A stretch of 64,000 nucleotides of DNA from an uncultured Clostridium sp. (GTDB taxonomy: Bacteria > Bacillota > Clostridia > TANB77 > CAG-508). Position numbers and translations under genes: made by a program. This document shows positions 9,900-19,114 of the stretch, piece by piece. The DNA lies in NCBI GenBank assembly GCA_947647595.1, contig CANSKZ010000002.1, forward strand, positions 1 to 64,000, in the 5' to 3' direction. The notes beneath the pieces are model-generated. The model was not told where the DNA came from, searched no databases, and was given only the letters and a program-made list of their open reading frames with translations. How positions within the stretch are numbered: position 1 is the stretch's first letter; every line of letters begins with the position of its first letter.

Positions 9900-10495
9900 G
9901 ATTTATATCCATTATCCTCCAAAATATATTTTACAATCTCCTCTGTTTTTTCCTCACGATTATAACTAAAATCAAAAAACGGCAAATGATATTTTTCACA
10001 TTGCGCTTGAATCAATTTACTTTCTTGTGTATAAACTCTAATTCTTTCCTTTAAATCCTCGTCTTTCATGTTTTTTGTCCAGTCCCATTTTGTTTCGTGT
10101 TCTCGAATACTCTTAAATTTTTCCTCCAAATCCACGTTAGGATAGCCAACAAAATAAACCTTGCAACATTCTGGATTTATTTTTTGTATGTAATCTTCTG
10201 GCATTAATTGATACATATCAACTAACATACGATATTCTAAATCATCATATTTTTCAGTATGTACAAGATGTGCTAAAAAATCAATTAATTTTTTGCTCAC
10301 ATTCGGCATCCCAACTTCCCAAGTATGCCCGTCAAAAATCTCTAATTGCGGAAAAATATATTCAAAAGATTGTGTAATCGAATCCATCATCACATGTTGA
10401 TAATAGCCCATCTCTGCCAATTTTCTACAAATACTTTGTGTTTTTCCTGTTCTTGGAACGCCTGATATAATAATATGTTTCTTAATTGTATTCAT
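9890..10495 (-). CDS. P-loop nucleoside/nucleotide kinase-like protein
   Basis: 201 residues. The N-terminal Walker A motif IISGVPRTGKTQS and a mostly alpha/beta sequence are like small AAA-type or deoxynucleoside-kinase-like P-loop proteins; no specific family is recognised. The start is the ATG after AAAGGAGAAAAGT rather than one 10 codons upstream. Its last codons overlap the recD2 start by 10 bases, so the two are co-translated; a shared role in DNA metabolism is inference. Confidence 0.65.
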   Translation of the reverse strand: MNTIKKHIIISGVPRTGKTQSICRKLAEMGYYQHVMMDSITQSFEYIFPQLEIFDGHTWEVGMPNVSKKLIDFLAHLVHTEKYDDLEYRMLVDMYQLMPEDYIQKINPECCKVYFVGYPNVDLEEKFKSIREHETKWDWTKNMKDEDLKERIRVYTQESKLIQAQCEKYHLPFFDFSYNREEKTEEIVKYILEDNGYKSWN

Positions 10496-10515
10496 ACTTT
10501 TCTCCTTTTTTCTTT

Positions 10516-10544
10516 TATATATCATATCCTTACGAATTAATCAA
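10516..10544 (-). promoter_or_regulatory. Probable promoter of the kinase-recD2 operon
   Basis: TTGATT (10539-10544), 17 bases, TATATA (10516-10521) with upstream TGA on the minus strand, about 20 bases before the start codon. The rest of the 375-base gap (10545-10798) is AT-rich; I see no gene, T-box or riboswitch in it. Confidence 0.5.
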
Positions 10545-10798
10545 TTCTTTTTCTTTTCAATTTTAAGTCACTTTTTTAAATTTCTGATGATAAATGACTA
10601 TTTTTAAAAAAAATGGGATTTCCGTATTTTTCTGAATTTTTTAGAGGATAAAAAAAGCACTCTATCAGAAAAATCATTTTTTATAATAACGTACTAAATC
10701 GCCGTAGAGGCTTTATTTTTATTGTAGTATACATAATATATTGTTGCGTTAGAAAATCCCTTAAAATAATTTTTCGGTATTTTTAAAACGATTTGCAA

Positions 10799-10824
10799 TA
10801 AAAAAACTGGCAAATGAGCCAGTC
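10799..10824 (-). terminator. Terminator after the 74-residue ORF
   Basis: GACTGGC-TCATTT-GCCAGT stem followed by a run of seven T on the minus strand. Confidence 0.8.
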
Positions 10825-10870
10825 AAAACAAATGAGTTTTTTAGTTGAAGGTCGCAAGTTTGCAAAATTC

Positions 10871-11095
10871 TTACAAATCCTTTCTGTAAGAACTCGTATT
10901 ATGTACATAATATTGCCCTTCCTGAACATCTCTTCCCTCAAGAGGCAAAATATTGACCCTTACTTCAATAATGCTCGGATCCTTTCGTAACTCAGCCTCT
11001 ATTTGGACTTTCCGTTCAGAAGCTTTTTCCCAAGTATACCCCTTTTTTCCATCAGTACCATAGCTTTCATCTAGATATCCTACTTTTCGGCTCAT
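10871..11095 (-). CDS. Small hypothetical protein
   Basis: 74 residues (MSRKVGYLDESYGTDGKKGY to the C-terminal YRKDL), basic and hydrophilic, no membrane segment and no family recognised. The ribosome binding site GAAGGAAAGATA precedes the ATG and a strong terminator follows, so it is likely a single expressed gene. Codon use is somewhat richer in G+C than its neighbours, as in the unknown ORFs at 28310 and 57322, which hints at acquired DNA. Confidence 0.55.
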   Translation of the reverse strand: MSRKVGYLDESYGTDGKKGYTWEKASERKVQIEAELRKDPSIIEVRVNILPLEGRDVQEGQYYVHNTSSYRKDL

Positions 11096-11166
11096 TATCT
11101 TTCCTTCTTTCTATATTTTGATTGTTATATTATAACATATTTCAGCTAAATATGCAAGGAAAAATT

Positions 11167-12075
11167 CTAATTCATCGTAACTCCACCAACAATCTCATTA
11201 ATATCTTCTACTTTATTTTCTTTCATATATTCTTCAATTTGTTCAATTACATTTAAACTCGTTGCTGGGTCAATGAAATTTCCGCAACCGATGGAAACAC
11301 ATTTAGCACCTGCTAGCATATATTCAACCGCATCTTCGCCAGTCACAATGCCACCTAACCCCATCACAGGAATTTTTATTTTTTGGGCAATTTGATAAAC
11401 CATTCTCACACCAATTGGCTTAATTGCTGGACCAGAAAGTCCTCCTGTGTTATTTGCTAAAATTGGTTTTCGTTTTTTTACATCAATTTTCATAGCTAAT
11501 ACCGTGTTAATAGCTGAAACAGCATCAGCTCCTGCATCTTCTGCTCCTTTGGCTGGAAGCGTTATATCTGTAACATTTGGCGTTAATTTTACAATTAGTG
11601 GCTTATCTAAAACTTTTCTAACTGCACTTGTTGCTTCTTTTACGCCTTCATAAGAAACTCCAAAAGCCATACAGCCAGCATGTACATTGGGACAAGATAA
11701 ATTTAGCTCTACGGCATCAATATCTAATTTGTTTGCAAATCTACACACTTCAACATATTCATCTAGGGAGCTAGCGCCTACATTCAAAATAATGGGCGTT
11801 CCAAATTGCTTTAGCCAAGGCAAATCTTCTTCTGCAAAATGCTCAATTCCTGGATTTTCTAAACCAATCGCGTTCATCATTCCACTTGCTGTTTCGCAAA
11901 CACGTGGCGATTTGTTACCAGCACGTGGCTTTAAAAAAGTTCCTTTTGTGATAATTGCTCCTAGCTTACTCAAATCAATATATTCTGCCATTTCACGTCC
12001 ATAACCAAATGTTCCAGAAGCAACTGTTACAGGATTTTTCATTTGAATTCCAGCAAAATTAATTTCTGTTTTCAT
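11167..12075 (-). CDS. pyrD: Dihydroorotate dehydrogenase B catalytic subunit
   Basis: 302 residues, FMN-binding class 1B enzyme oxidising dihydroorotate to orotate in UMP synthesis. Motifs: PVTVASGTFGYG, ELNLSCPNV, the active-site Cys region in NLSCPN, and GLGGIVTGEDAVEYMLAGA. It follows pyrK on the same strand, the usual electron-transfer partner of this class. Full length; RBS AAAGGAAGAAAAAGA. Confidence 0.97.
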   Translation of the reverse strand: MKTEINFAGIQMKNPVTVASGTFGYGREMAEYIDLSKLGAIITKGTFLKPRAGNKSPRVCETASGMMNAIGLENPGIEHFAEEDLPWLKQFGTPIILNVGASSLDEYVEVCRFANKLDIDAVELNLSCPNVHAGCMAFGVSYEGVKEATSAVRKVLDKPLIVKLTPNVTDITLPAKGAEDAGADAVSAINTVLAMKIDVKKRKPILANNTGGLSGPAIKPIGVRMVYQIAQKIKIPVMGLGGIVTGEDAVEYMLAGAKCVSIGCGNFIDPATSLNVIEQIEEYMKENKVEDINEIVGGVTMN

Positions 12076-12125
12076 TCTTTTTCTTCCTTTCTATTTTATA
12101 AAATTTTCACCTTTACACAACAAAC

Positions 12126-12150
12126 GGACGATTTTCCATCGTCCCTACTA
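12126..12150. repeat. Short dispersed palindrome, copy 2
   Basis: GGACGAT-TTTCC-ATCGTCC followed by CTACTA, in the pyrD-pyrK gap. It has no U-run in the direction of the operon, so it is unlikely to terminate transcription. Confidence 0.45.
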
Positions 12151-12927
12151 TTAAAATTCTACATCATTTACATCAAACACTGGTCCGTCTTTGCAGACAT
12201 GTTTATATCCTTCGGCATGTTTATCTTTTACAGCACAGCCTAAACAAATTCCAATTCCGCATCCCATTCTTTCTTCTAACGAAACTTGTGCAGGAATGTT
12301 CATTTCATTGGCAAAATCTCTGACTGCTTTTAGCATAGGAAGTGGCCCACATGCATAGATACAATCTGGCTTTTGTTTTTCACAATCTGCTTTCAAATAA
12401 TTGATAGCAAATCCACTTTTTTGATAGCTTCCATCATCTGTCGTAATCACAAGTTGGTTTGAAACCTTAGAAAATTCGTCTTCTAGTACAACAAAATCTT
12501 TATTTCGAAATCCTAAGTAAGTTGTTATATTGGCATTTTGGCTTGCTTGTCTTGCTAATTCGTATAGTGGAAAAATACCGATTCCACCACCAATAATACT
12601 AATATTTTTATAATTTTCAAATTGGAAATTTCCTTTTCCAAGTGGTCCGATAATACTGATTTTATCATTCACTTCTTTGTTTGCTAGAATCTCCGTTCCT
12701 TTTCCTTTTACTTGGAAAATGAATTCTAGCTCATTTTTTTCTTTGTTAATTTTATGAATACTAATTGGTCTTCTTAGGAAAGGTTCGATATCACTATTTA
12801 CTCGTATTTCTAGGAATTGTCCTGGTAACGCTTCGTTTGACATTTTTTCGGATTGAATCGTAAATTTAAAAATATCGTTTTTCAGCTGTTCTTTTGTTAC
12901 AATTTTGACTTGTTCTACTACTGACAT
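12151..12927 (-). CDS. pyrK: Dihydroorotate dehydrogenase electron-transfer subunit
   Basis: 258 residues, FAD and [2Fe-2S] protein that passes electrons from PyrD to NAD. FAD site (FLRRPISIHKI), NAD-binding GGGIGIFPLYELA and C-terminal iron-sulfur cysteines in CGIGICLGCAVKD and HVCKDGPVF. An ATG five codons upstream is rejected because AAGGAGGAAATT lies directly before this one. Gene order is pyrK then pyrD, separated by about 75 bases. Confidence 0.96.
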   Translation of the reverse strand: MSVVEQVKIVTKEQLKNDIFKFTIQSEKMSNEALPGQFLEIRVNSDIEPFLRRPISIHKINKEKNELEFIFQVKGKGTEILANKEVNDKISIIGPLGKGNFQFENYKNISIIGGGIGIFPLYELARQASQNANITTYLGFRNKDFVVLEDEFSKVSNQLVITTDDGSYQKSGFAINYLKADCEKQKPDCIYACGPLPMLKAVRDFANEMNIPAQVSLEERMGCGIGICLGCAVKDKHAEGYKHVCKDGPVFDVNDVEF

Positions 12928-12953
12928 AATTTCCTCCTTCATATATTTTGTCT

Positions 12954-12982
12954 ATTATAATATATTTGCGCAAAATAATCAA
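12954..12982 (-). promoter_or_regulatory. Promoter of pyrK-pyrD
   Basis: TTGATT (12977-12982), 17 bases, TATAAT (12954-12959) on the minus strand, about 25 bases before the pyrK start. No PyrR-type anti-terminator structure fits in the short leader. Confidence 0.6.
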
Positions 12983-13008
12983 GAAAAATAGCAAATTTTG
13001 TAAAATTT

Positions 13009-13731
13009 CTAGTTTTCATTTTCTAAAAGCTGTATTGCTTCTGCATAAGTATTCATTTTGTAATCTGCTAGTTGATGGATTCGGTCTCGTTCGCCGTCTG
13101 AATATTGGTCATACATCGCAACACATTCTATTCCTGCATTTTTAGCTGCTTCTACGCCAACTAAAGCATCTTCAAAAATCAGGCATTCTTCTTTTGAAAC
13201 CTTCAACTTTTCGACTACTTTCAAAAAAATTTCTGGATTTGGTTTCATTTCTTTGACATCTTCTTTTAGTAAAATGAGTGAAAAATATTCATCGATTTTC
13301 GCTTTATTTAAAATATGTTGATTTTGCATGCGATAAATGTCCATATGTGGTTTTCTAGTGGCACTGGCAATGGCTAAAATATAATTTTTTTCCTTTAATT
13401 TTTTTATGAGCTTTTCTGCATCTGGTTTATAATCAATTTCATTTTTCAAATAATTTTCTGCAATTTCATAACGCAATTTTAAAATTTCTTCTGTTGCTAA
13501 ATTGGCATGATATTTTTCTCCCAATGTTTTACAATATTCAATATAAGGATTTTCTGCTTTGCTATAATTTCGAAGCAGCACATCTCTTTGTTTTTGAATT
13601 TCAGCTTCTTTCAAACTTTCTGTACATCCCAATTTAGCTATCAATTCTTGATCCACTTGATTCCAAATTCCAACTGAATCAATCAAAGTTCCATCCATAT
13701 CAAAAATAATTACTTTTTTTCCTGTGAACAT
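13009..13731 (-). CDS. HAD-family hydrolase, beta-phosphoglucomutase-like
   Basis: 240 residues. Motif I IIFDMDGTLIDS with both aspartates, motif II around ASATRKPH, motif III lysine near KEDVKEMKPNPEIF, and motif IV IFEDALVGVEAAKNAG. The helical cap between motifs I and II fits subclass I (beta-PGM/phosphatase). The substrate cannot be told from sequence. RBS AAGGAGAGAAAACC. Confidence 0.85.
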   Translation of the reverse strand: MFTGKKVIIFDMDGTLIDSVGIWNQVDQELIAKLGCTESLKEAEIQKQRDVLLRNYSKAENPYIEYCKTLGEKYHANLATEEILKLRYEIAENYLKNEIDYKPDAEKLIKKLKEKNYILAIASATRKPHMDIYRMQNQHILNKAKIDEYFSLILLKEDVKEMKPNPEIFLKVVEKLKVSKEECLIFEDALVGVEAAKNAGIECVAMYDQYSDGERDRIHQLADYKMNTYAEAIQLLENEN

Positions 13732-13746
13732 GGTTTTCTCTCCTTA

Positions 13747-14466
13747 TTATTTTTTATTCCCTAATAATTCTAACTTTTTCTCCTCTTCTTTTACTTCATT
13801 TTTCTCTTTTATTGTCATGATACAAAAACTTATCATTAAAAGAACACAAGAAAACCAAATTGCTTTTGCTCCAAAAAGCTTGGAAAATACATAGCCTAAT
13901 CCAGCCCCCATACCAAATACAAATATGACAATAAAATAATGTAAGAAACTTTTTAACGCTTTTTTATCCTTCGTATTCACATACACACATAAAGTCTCCA
14001 TCATACTTCTCATATTTCCAATACACATCGTACTTGCATAACTTCTTCCATTTACTTTTTTAAATGACTGAACCTGCATCGCACAAACAAAGGAAACAAC
14101 CGCATTGGCAATTGTATGAAGCGAATCAGGAATAAATCCAACCATAAATAAGAACACAATTTCTGCAACTAAAATAAGCTGTCTCCAATGTACTTTTTTC
14201 ATCTCTTTACAATGGTAATGAATTAGCTCCGCCACAAAAACGCCTACTGCAAAAGAAACTAATGGAATACAATAATATAAAGCATGTTTCAAATCCAATT
14301 GAAACAAATAAGAGCTCATCAAAACAATATTCCCTGTTTGTGCATTCGCAAATACTTTCCCTCGAAAAAAATAAGTATACGCATCTTGGAATCCTCCTGA
14401 CATCAAAAGAAAAATTGCATTTACTAAACTTTCTGACATTTGTGCATTCAATCTTTTCCACTTCAT
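13747..14466 (-). CDS. YoaK/DUF1275-family membrane protein
   Basis: 239 residues with about six hydrophobic segments. The segment GGFQDAYTYFFRGKVFANAQTGNIV matches DUF1275 proteins, whose function is unknown; residues shown are about 30-54. The charged C-terminal tail (KEEEKKLELLGNKK) is cytoplasmic by the positive-inside rule. It lies 15 bases upstream of the HAD gene and is probably co-transcribed with it. Confidence 0.75.
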   Translation of the reverse strand: MKWKRLNAQMSESLVNAIFLLMSGGFQDAYTYFFRGKVFANAQTGNIVLMSSYLFQLDLKHALYYCIPLVSFAVGVFVAELIHYHCKEMKKVHWRQLILVAEIVFLFMVGFIPDSLHTIANAVVSFVCAMQVQSFKKVNGRSYASTMCIGNMRSMMETLCVYVNTKDKKALKSFLHYFIVIFVFGMGAGLGYVFSKLFGAKAIWFSCVLLMISFCIMTIKEKNEVKEEEKKLELLGNKK

Positions 14467-14546
14467 TTTTGCTTCTCCTACTATCCTTATCTTTAATTGG
14501 ATATTATCACAAAATCAATTCATTATCAACACCCAAACAAAAATTT

Positions 14547-14570
14547 AAGAGTAGGAAAATCCCACTCTTA
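14547..14570 (-). terminator. Terminator of the XRE-DUF4097 pair
   Basis: AAGAGTGGGA-TTT-TCCTACTCTT on the minus strand (one G-U pair) followed by AAATTTTT; overlaps the DUF4097 stop codon. Confidence 0.65.
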
Positions 14571-15356
14571 ATTCTCTACTTTAATATCGCCACAATCATT
14601 TTTTATCTTCAATGTCACTTCACTATGACGATTATTTTGATTCACTTTTACATCTCCCAAACTCGTTTTTGCATCAACAAAAATTTCATTTGTTTCCCCA
14701 ATTTTGATATCACCAAGATTGTTTTCAATAGAAGAATCTTCCATAATTGTCAAAGAACCTATTTTCACATCTCCACAATCCGATGTCACCTCAACCTTAT
14801 TTCCAACCGATTCTATTTTAATATTTCCATAATGATTTTTCACAAAAGCATTTTTCACTTTCCCAAAAGTCACATCTCCGCAATCCTCTTCTATTCGAAT
14901 CGTCGCATTTTCTAAATCAATTCCTTTAATATCTCCATAATTGGCTTTTACATTAATTTCCTTTGCATACTCTTTTGGCAAATAAACAATCATATCATTC
15001 ATATAAAAGTTCATGCCAAACCACCTTTTATTTTTATACTGAGAATAATCTACTCTTAATTTTTGATTCTCAAAATCCACTTTCAACTCTTCCGCATCTT
15101 CACCATAAACCAATACTTTAATCTTTCCATCCAGACTTTCCTCAAATTTAATGTCTCCCGCTGTTGACAAAATTTCCAAATTTTCAACTGCCTCCAACTC
15201 ATAACTTTCCTCAAAAATCACACTACTACTTTTGTTAACCGACCAATTCTTAAATCCAATACTACCACTTAAATAGAAATACAAAAAAAGCATCAACAAA
15301 ATAATGATAATTATTAATAAAACAATCAACGTAATAATCAATCCTCTATTTTTCAT
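14568..15356 (-). CDS. DUF4097-type membrane-anchored beta-helix protein
   Basis: 262 residues. One N-terminal membrane segment (about 7-30), then a repetitive beta region with GDIK, CGDVTF, YGNIKIE, CGDVKIG and LGDIKIG turns about every 20 residues, typical of the DUF4097 adhesin-like fold linked to envelope-stress (Lia-type) systems. Its ATG overlaps the end of the XRE regulator gene, so the two are coupled and probably form a sensor/regulator unit. Confidence 0.75.
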   Translation of the reverse strand: MKNRGLIITLIVLLIIIIILLMLFLYFYLSGSIGFKNWSVNKSSSVIFEESYELEAVENLEILSTAGDIKFEESLDGKIKVLVYGEDAEELKVDFENQKLRVDYSQYKNKRWFGMNFYMNDMIVYLPKEYAKEINVKANYGDIKGIDLENATIRIEEDCGDVTFGKVKNAFVKNHYGNIKIESVGNKVEVTSDCGDVKIGSLTIMEDSSIENNLGDIKIGETNEIFVDAKTSLGDVKVNQNNRHSEVTLKIKNDCGDIKVEN

Positions 15357-16002
15357 CTTTCTCCTCCTTTAACATAAAGAATAACTTCACAACCTGACAC
15401 AATAATCCATTAATAATAAAAATAACCCACGTAATATGCCAAGCCATTGTGATAAAACTTACGATAAAATAAACAGCAACACAAATCGCATCAATAATTC
15501 CTTCAATAGATTTCACAATCTCTGTTTCTTGTTTTTCTTTCTCTGTTTCTTGAAATTTCGGAATTGACATATAATGTTTAATAATTTTAGCAGTTGCCCA
15601 TCCAATCATACACAAAAATAATGCTGTCACAACCATTGGATTCATTTTTAAAACTGGAATTGCTACAATCAAAAGTGCTACTGCTGCTATATAAATAAAA
15701 ACTGCTGTACTCACAACTTCTGCCGATTTTCTTCGTATCTCTTGTTTAGTTGGAATTTTCTCTGGTTCTTCTTCTTTAACCGATTCACATTCCTTTTCTT
15801 CCACTTTCTTTCCTATCAACAATTCCTCTGTGCTAATACCAAATAACTCGCACAAAGGAAGTATTTTATCAAAATCTGGTGTACTTTGATTCGTTTCCCA
15901 TTTAGAAACCGTTTGTCTTGTTACATTTAATTTTTCTGCTACCTCCTCTTGCGATAAATTTTTTTCTTTTCTTAATTCATATAATTTTTCTCCAAAATTC
16001 AC
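15346..16002 (-). CDS. XRE-family regulator with C-terminal membrane segments
   Basis: 218 residues. Helix-turn-helix LRKEKNLSQEEVAEKLNVTR (about 10-29) followed by QTVSKWETNQSTPDFDKI, then an acidic linker and four hydrophobic segments (about 98-215). This one-component layout often regulates its own operon and senses membrane stress. RBS GGAGGGTGATTTTTA. Confidence 0.85.
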   Translation of the reverse strand: MNFGEKLYELRKEKNLSQEEVAEKLNVTRQTVSKWETNQSTPDFDKILPLCELFGISTEELLIGKKVEEKECESVKEEEPEKIPTKQEIRRKSAEVVSTAVFIYIAAVALLIVAIPVLKMNPMVVTALFLCMIGWATAKIIKHYMSIPKFQETEKEKQETEIVKSIEGIIDAICVAVYFIVSFITMAWHITWVIFIINGLLCQVVKLFFMLKEEKDEK

Positions 16003-16111
16003 TTAAAAATCACCCTCCTAACTTAATCAAATTATACCATTTTTTACAAGTTGCATCTACCAATTTGAGTTGGAAATTTGTCAACTGAAATTAACATTTC
16101 GCTTTTTTCAA

Positions 16112-16182
16112 GGCTTTCGTGTCTCATTTTTAGACATGAAAGAAAGAGAACTTTCACATAATATTTATGTAAGTTCTCTTTT
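16112..16182. terminator. Tandem hairpins downstream of the 376-residue ORF
   Basis: AGAGAAC..GTTCTCT (16147-16180) with T-runs on both strands is a bidirectional terminator serving the gene ending at 16188. A second stem CTTTCGTGTCT/AGACATGAAAG (16112-16141) follows. Confidence 0.7.
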
Positions 16183-16187
16183 TAATT

Positions 16188-17318
16188 CTAGTATTGTTCT
16201 CTGTCACAATTCCCCAAATCTGATTGATAGCTACTTCGACTTTGATTCATTCTTTTCACAACTTCATTTTCCTGCTCAATATATTTTCTAACTGGTTCAG
16301 ACATTCTATTCTCAATATAGCATTTACCTTGTCCAGCTGATACAATTCTTCCCATCCAAGTTTGTTCTCCATTGCGTTTTACTTCATGACTTGCCAAATT
16401 GGCTTCACATGTTATTTGCCCTAAAGTTTGAACGATACTTTTATCGCCCATTTGTAATCTTTGACCTATTTCTTCGATTGGACATGGCAATTCAAAACAT
16501 ATTTTAGGATAAATTTTGGCAAATTCTTCAGCTGTCTTTTCTGTCCCATTAAAAACATGAGCTGAATATACATACCCTTTATTTCCATCTCCATGTTCTA
16601 ATGTACAAACACTCTGTACATTTTTTAAAGTCGTAAATCCAGTCAGTTTAGATGAATCATTTAAATCTGGCTGTTGATAAAACCTGTATCCTCTTTTTCC
16701 TTCAAAATCAATAGCATCTTCAAAAATTGGATAATTGAATCGATTTACTTTTTCAGCATATTGATTTTGTTCATATTGTTCATTTGCATTATAACTTTGT
16801 TGAATTTTTTGTCTTCCTTGTTCCTCAAATCTTTGAGAATTGGCTTGATTAACTTCATTTGCATATCTTCTACGTTGCCATAACGGCTCATTCAAATTTT
16901 TTTCAACCCAATCTAAAATATTTTTCTCAGGGTTATACATTTGCAACGCTCCATTTTCATCATAATTGATAACCCCCATATGATAATACGAATCATTTCT
17001 ATCATTCGTATTAATTTGATGATAAGCATTAGAAACCATATATTGTACACAAGCTTGAGATTGCTCAAGTGGCAGATTCTCTGGCAACTCAAAACAAACG
17101 ATATCCATTTTGCCTAAATCGCCATTTCCTCCTTTTAGCAAACTTGCTGAATACAATTTTGTTTTACTATTTGGATAAGTAACTTCCGTTATTTCTTTTA
17201 TTCCATTTAAACTAGCCTCCATCCCATCACTTGTTAAAAAGTTAATTGTCTGAATTGGTGGTAACTTTTGAACATTTCTATTTCTAAATTTCTTAATCAA
17301 GTTTTTAAAAAATCCCAT
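16188..17318 (-). CDS. Unknown protein with an internal duplication
   Basis: 376 residues, no signal peptide or membrane segment. Two halves resemble each other: YSASLLKGGNGDLGKMDIVC-FELP (about 57-81) and YSAHVFNGTEK..KICFELP (about 247-274), joined by a Gln/Asn-rich linker (about 160-200). No family is recognised. It is the last gene of the run after fabI (29-base gap) on the same strand and may be co-transcribed with it. Confidence 0.6.
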   Translation of the reverse strand: MGFFKNLIKKFRNRNVQKLPPIQTINFLTSDGMEASLNGIKEITEVTYPNSKTKLYSASLLKGGNGDLGKMDIVCFELPENLPLEQSQACVQYMVSNAYHQINTNDRNDSYYHMGVINYDENGALQMYNPEKNILDWVEKNLNEPLWQRRRYANEVNQANSQRFEEQGRQKIQQSYNANEQYEQNQYAEKVNRFNYPIFEDAIDFEGKRGYRFYQQPDLNDSSKLTGFTTLKNVQSVCTLEHGDGNKGYVYSAHVFNGTEKTAEEFAKIYPKICFELPCPIEEIGQRLQMGDKSIVQTLGQITCEANLASHEVKRNGEQTWMGRIVSAGQGKCYIENRMSEPVRKYIEQENEVVKRMNQSRSSYQSDLGNCDREQY

Positions 17319-17346
17319 TTCTTTCCTTAGTCCTCGCTACTTTATC

Positions 17347-18117
17347 CTAAATTCCCATAATATTATAACCACTATCTGCATAAATAATTTGCCCTGTAAT
17401 TGCTCCTGACATCGAACTTAGTAAAAAGGCAACACTATCACCAACTTGCTCTTTTGTCACATTTCTTCTAAGTGGTGCTTTTTCTTCTACGACATTCAAA
17501 ATCGAACCAAAATCCTTAATTCCTTTGGCAGACAACGTTTTGATTGGTCCTGCTGAAACAGCGTTAACACGCATTCCCATTGGTCCAAGATTATCAGCTA
17601 AATAACGTACACTACATTCTAAAGCAGCTTTCGCAACACCCATTACATTATAATTTGGAAGCACTTTTGTAGAACCATGATATGTCAAACTTACCAAACT
17701 TGCCTCCTCTGCCAAAACGTCTTTCTCTTTTGCAATTCTAGCAGTTGCCACAAATGTATAAGCACTTACATCTACAGCATGCGAATAGCCTTCTTTACTT
17801 GTTTCTACAAATGGATTATGTAAGTCATCTGTAAAAGCATGTGCGATACAATGCACAATTCCGTCAATTTTTCCAAAATCTTTTTTTATATTTTCAAATA
17901 AAGTTTCTAATTCGGTATCGATTGACGCGTCACATGTGTAAGCTTTTGGCTCGCCGAATTCAGAAATTAATTCCTCAATTTTTTCTCTATTTTCTTCTCC
18001 CATAAAAGTAAAAATTACTTTTGCACCTTGGTCGAAAGCAGATTTTGCCGCTCCATACGCAATACTCCATTTGTTTCTAATTCCCATAATTAGAATTGTT
18101 TTGTCCTTTAAAATCAT
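17347..18117 (-). CDS. fabI: Enoyl-ACP reductase (NADH), FabI type
   Basis: 256 residues, SDR fold. The cofactor region GIRNKWSIAYGAA and the catalytic Tyr-x6-Lys in YHGSTKVLPNYNVMGVAKAA (Tyr of PNYNVMGVAK) mark FabI, which performs the last reduction of each fatty-acid cycle. Many Clostridia use FabK instead; no fabK is seen in this window. Downstream of accA, 22 bases apart. Confidence 0.95.
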   Translation of the reverse strand: MILKDKTILIMGIRNKWSIAYGAAKSAFDQGAKVIFTFMGEENREKIEELISEFGEPKAYTCDASIDTELETLFENIKKDFGKIDGIVHCIAHAFTDDLHNPFVETSKEGYSHAVDVSAYTFVATARIAKEKDVLAEEASLVSLTYHGSTKVLPNYNVMGVAKAALECSVRYLADNLGPMGMRVNAVSAGPIKTLSAKGIKDFGSILNVVEEKAPLRRNVTKEQVGDSVAFLLSSMSGAITGQIIYADSGYNIMGI

Positions 18118-18139
18118 TTTAAAATCCTCCTAAAAATTT

Positions 18140-19099
18140 TTATTTTATATATTCACCCATAGCACGGAACTTATGATACCTCTCATCCACTAAGTCCTCC
18201 ACAGATAACTTTTTCAATCTCTTAGTACTAGAAACAATCGCCTTTTTTAAACTTTCAGCCACTATTTCTACATCATTTTGTGCACCGCCAATTGGTTCTT
18301 CGATAATTTTATCAATTACTTTAAATTTTTTCAAGTCCCCTGCTGTCATTTTCATTTTTTCGGCAGCCTCTTTGACTCTGGTTCCGTCTTTCCATAAAAT
18401 ACTGGAAAATCCTTCTGGCGAAAGTACTGAATACACTGCATTTTCCAACATCAAAATTTCATCTCCCACGCCAATTGCAAGTGCTCCACCACTCGAACCT
18501 TCTCCAATAACAATACAAATAATCGGTGTTTTTAAATTAGCCATTTCCATCATGCTTTTCGCAATTGCTTCACCTTGCCCACGCTCTTCCGCGCCAATGC
18601 CAGGATAGGCACCTTTTGTATCAATAAAAGTCACAATTGGTCTCCCAAATTTCTCAGCTTGTTTCATCAAACGAATCGCTTTTCGATAGCTCTCTGGATT
18701 TGGCATACCAAAATTACGCTTAATATTTTCCTTTGTGTTTCTTCCTTTTTGCTCTGCAATAATCGTAAAATTCTGTTTTCCAATTCTTCCTAAACCACAA
18801 ACCATTGCTTCATCATCGCGATAAACGCGGTCACCATGAAGTTCCATAAATTCGTCAAAAATAATATCCATATAATCAAGTGCTGTGGGACGTTTTGGAT
18901 TTCGTGCGATTTCTAATCTTTGCCAAGCAGTCAATTTGCTGTTTTCTTTACGTGCCAATTTTTGCAACTTTGCCGTTGCCTCTTTTAATTCGCTTGAAAC
19001 ATCAATCATTTTGTCTTGACTAATATTTTTCAACTCTTTTACCGTATTTTCTAATTCTTCAATTTCCGTCAATTCCTTACTTTTCGGCAAAATGTTCAC
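18140..19099 (-). CDS. accA: Acetyl-CoA carboxylase carboxyltransferase alpha subunit
   Basis: 319 residues. GDRVYRDDEAMVCGLGRI, FIDTKGAYPGIGAEERGQGEA and VIGEGSSGGALAIGVGD are signature segments of the alpha carboxyltransferase, which with AccD transfers CO2 from carboxybiotin to acetyl-CoA. Lies in the fatty-acid cluster together with accB, accC and accD. RBS GAGGAGGTGAACATT overlaps the start region. Confidence 0.97.
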   Translation of the reverse strand: MNILPKSKELTEIEELENTVKELKNISQDKMIDVSSELKEATAKLQKLARKENSKLTAWQRLEIARNPKRPTALDYMDIIFDEFMELHGDRVYRDDEAMVCGLGRIGKQNFTIIAEQKGRNTKENIKRNFGMPNPESYRKAIRLMKQAEKFGRPIVTFIDTKGAYPGIGAEERGQGEAIAKSMMEMANLKTPIICIVIGEGSSGGALAIGVGDEILMLENAVYSVLSPEGFSSILWKDGTRVKEAAEKMKMTAGDLKKFKVIDKIIEEPIGGAQNDVEIVAESLKKAIVSSTKRLKKLSVEDLVDERYHKFRAMGEYIK

Positions 19100-19114
19100 C
19101 TCCTCTTCAATTTT

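Noticed and set aside
10545-10798. Riboswitch or gene in the gap upstream of the kinase gene
   Set aside because: AT-rich, no open frame with an SD and no convincing paired structure.
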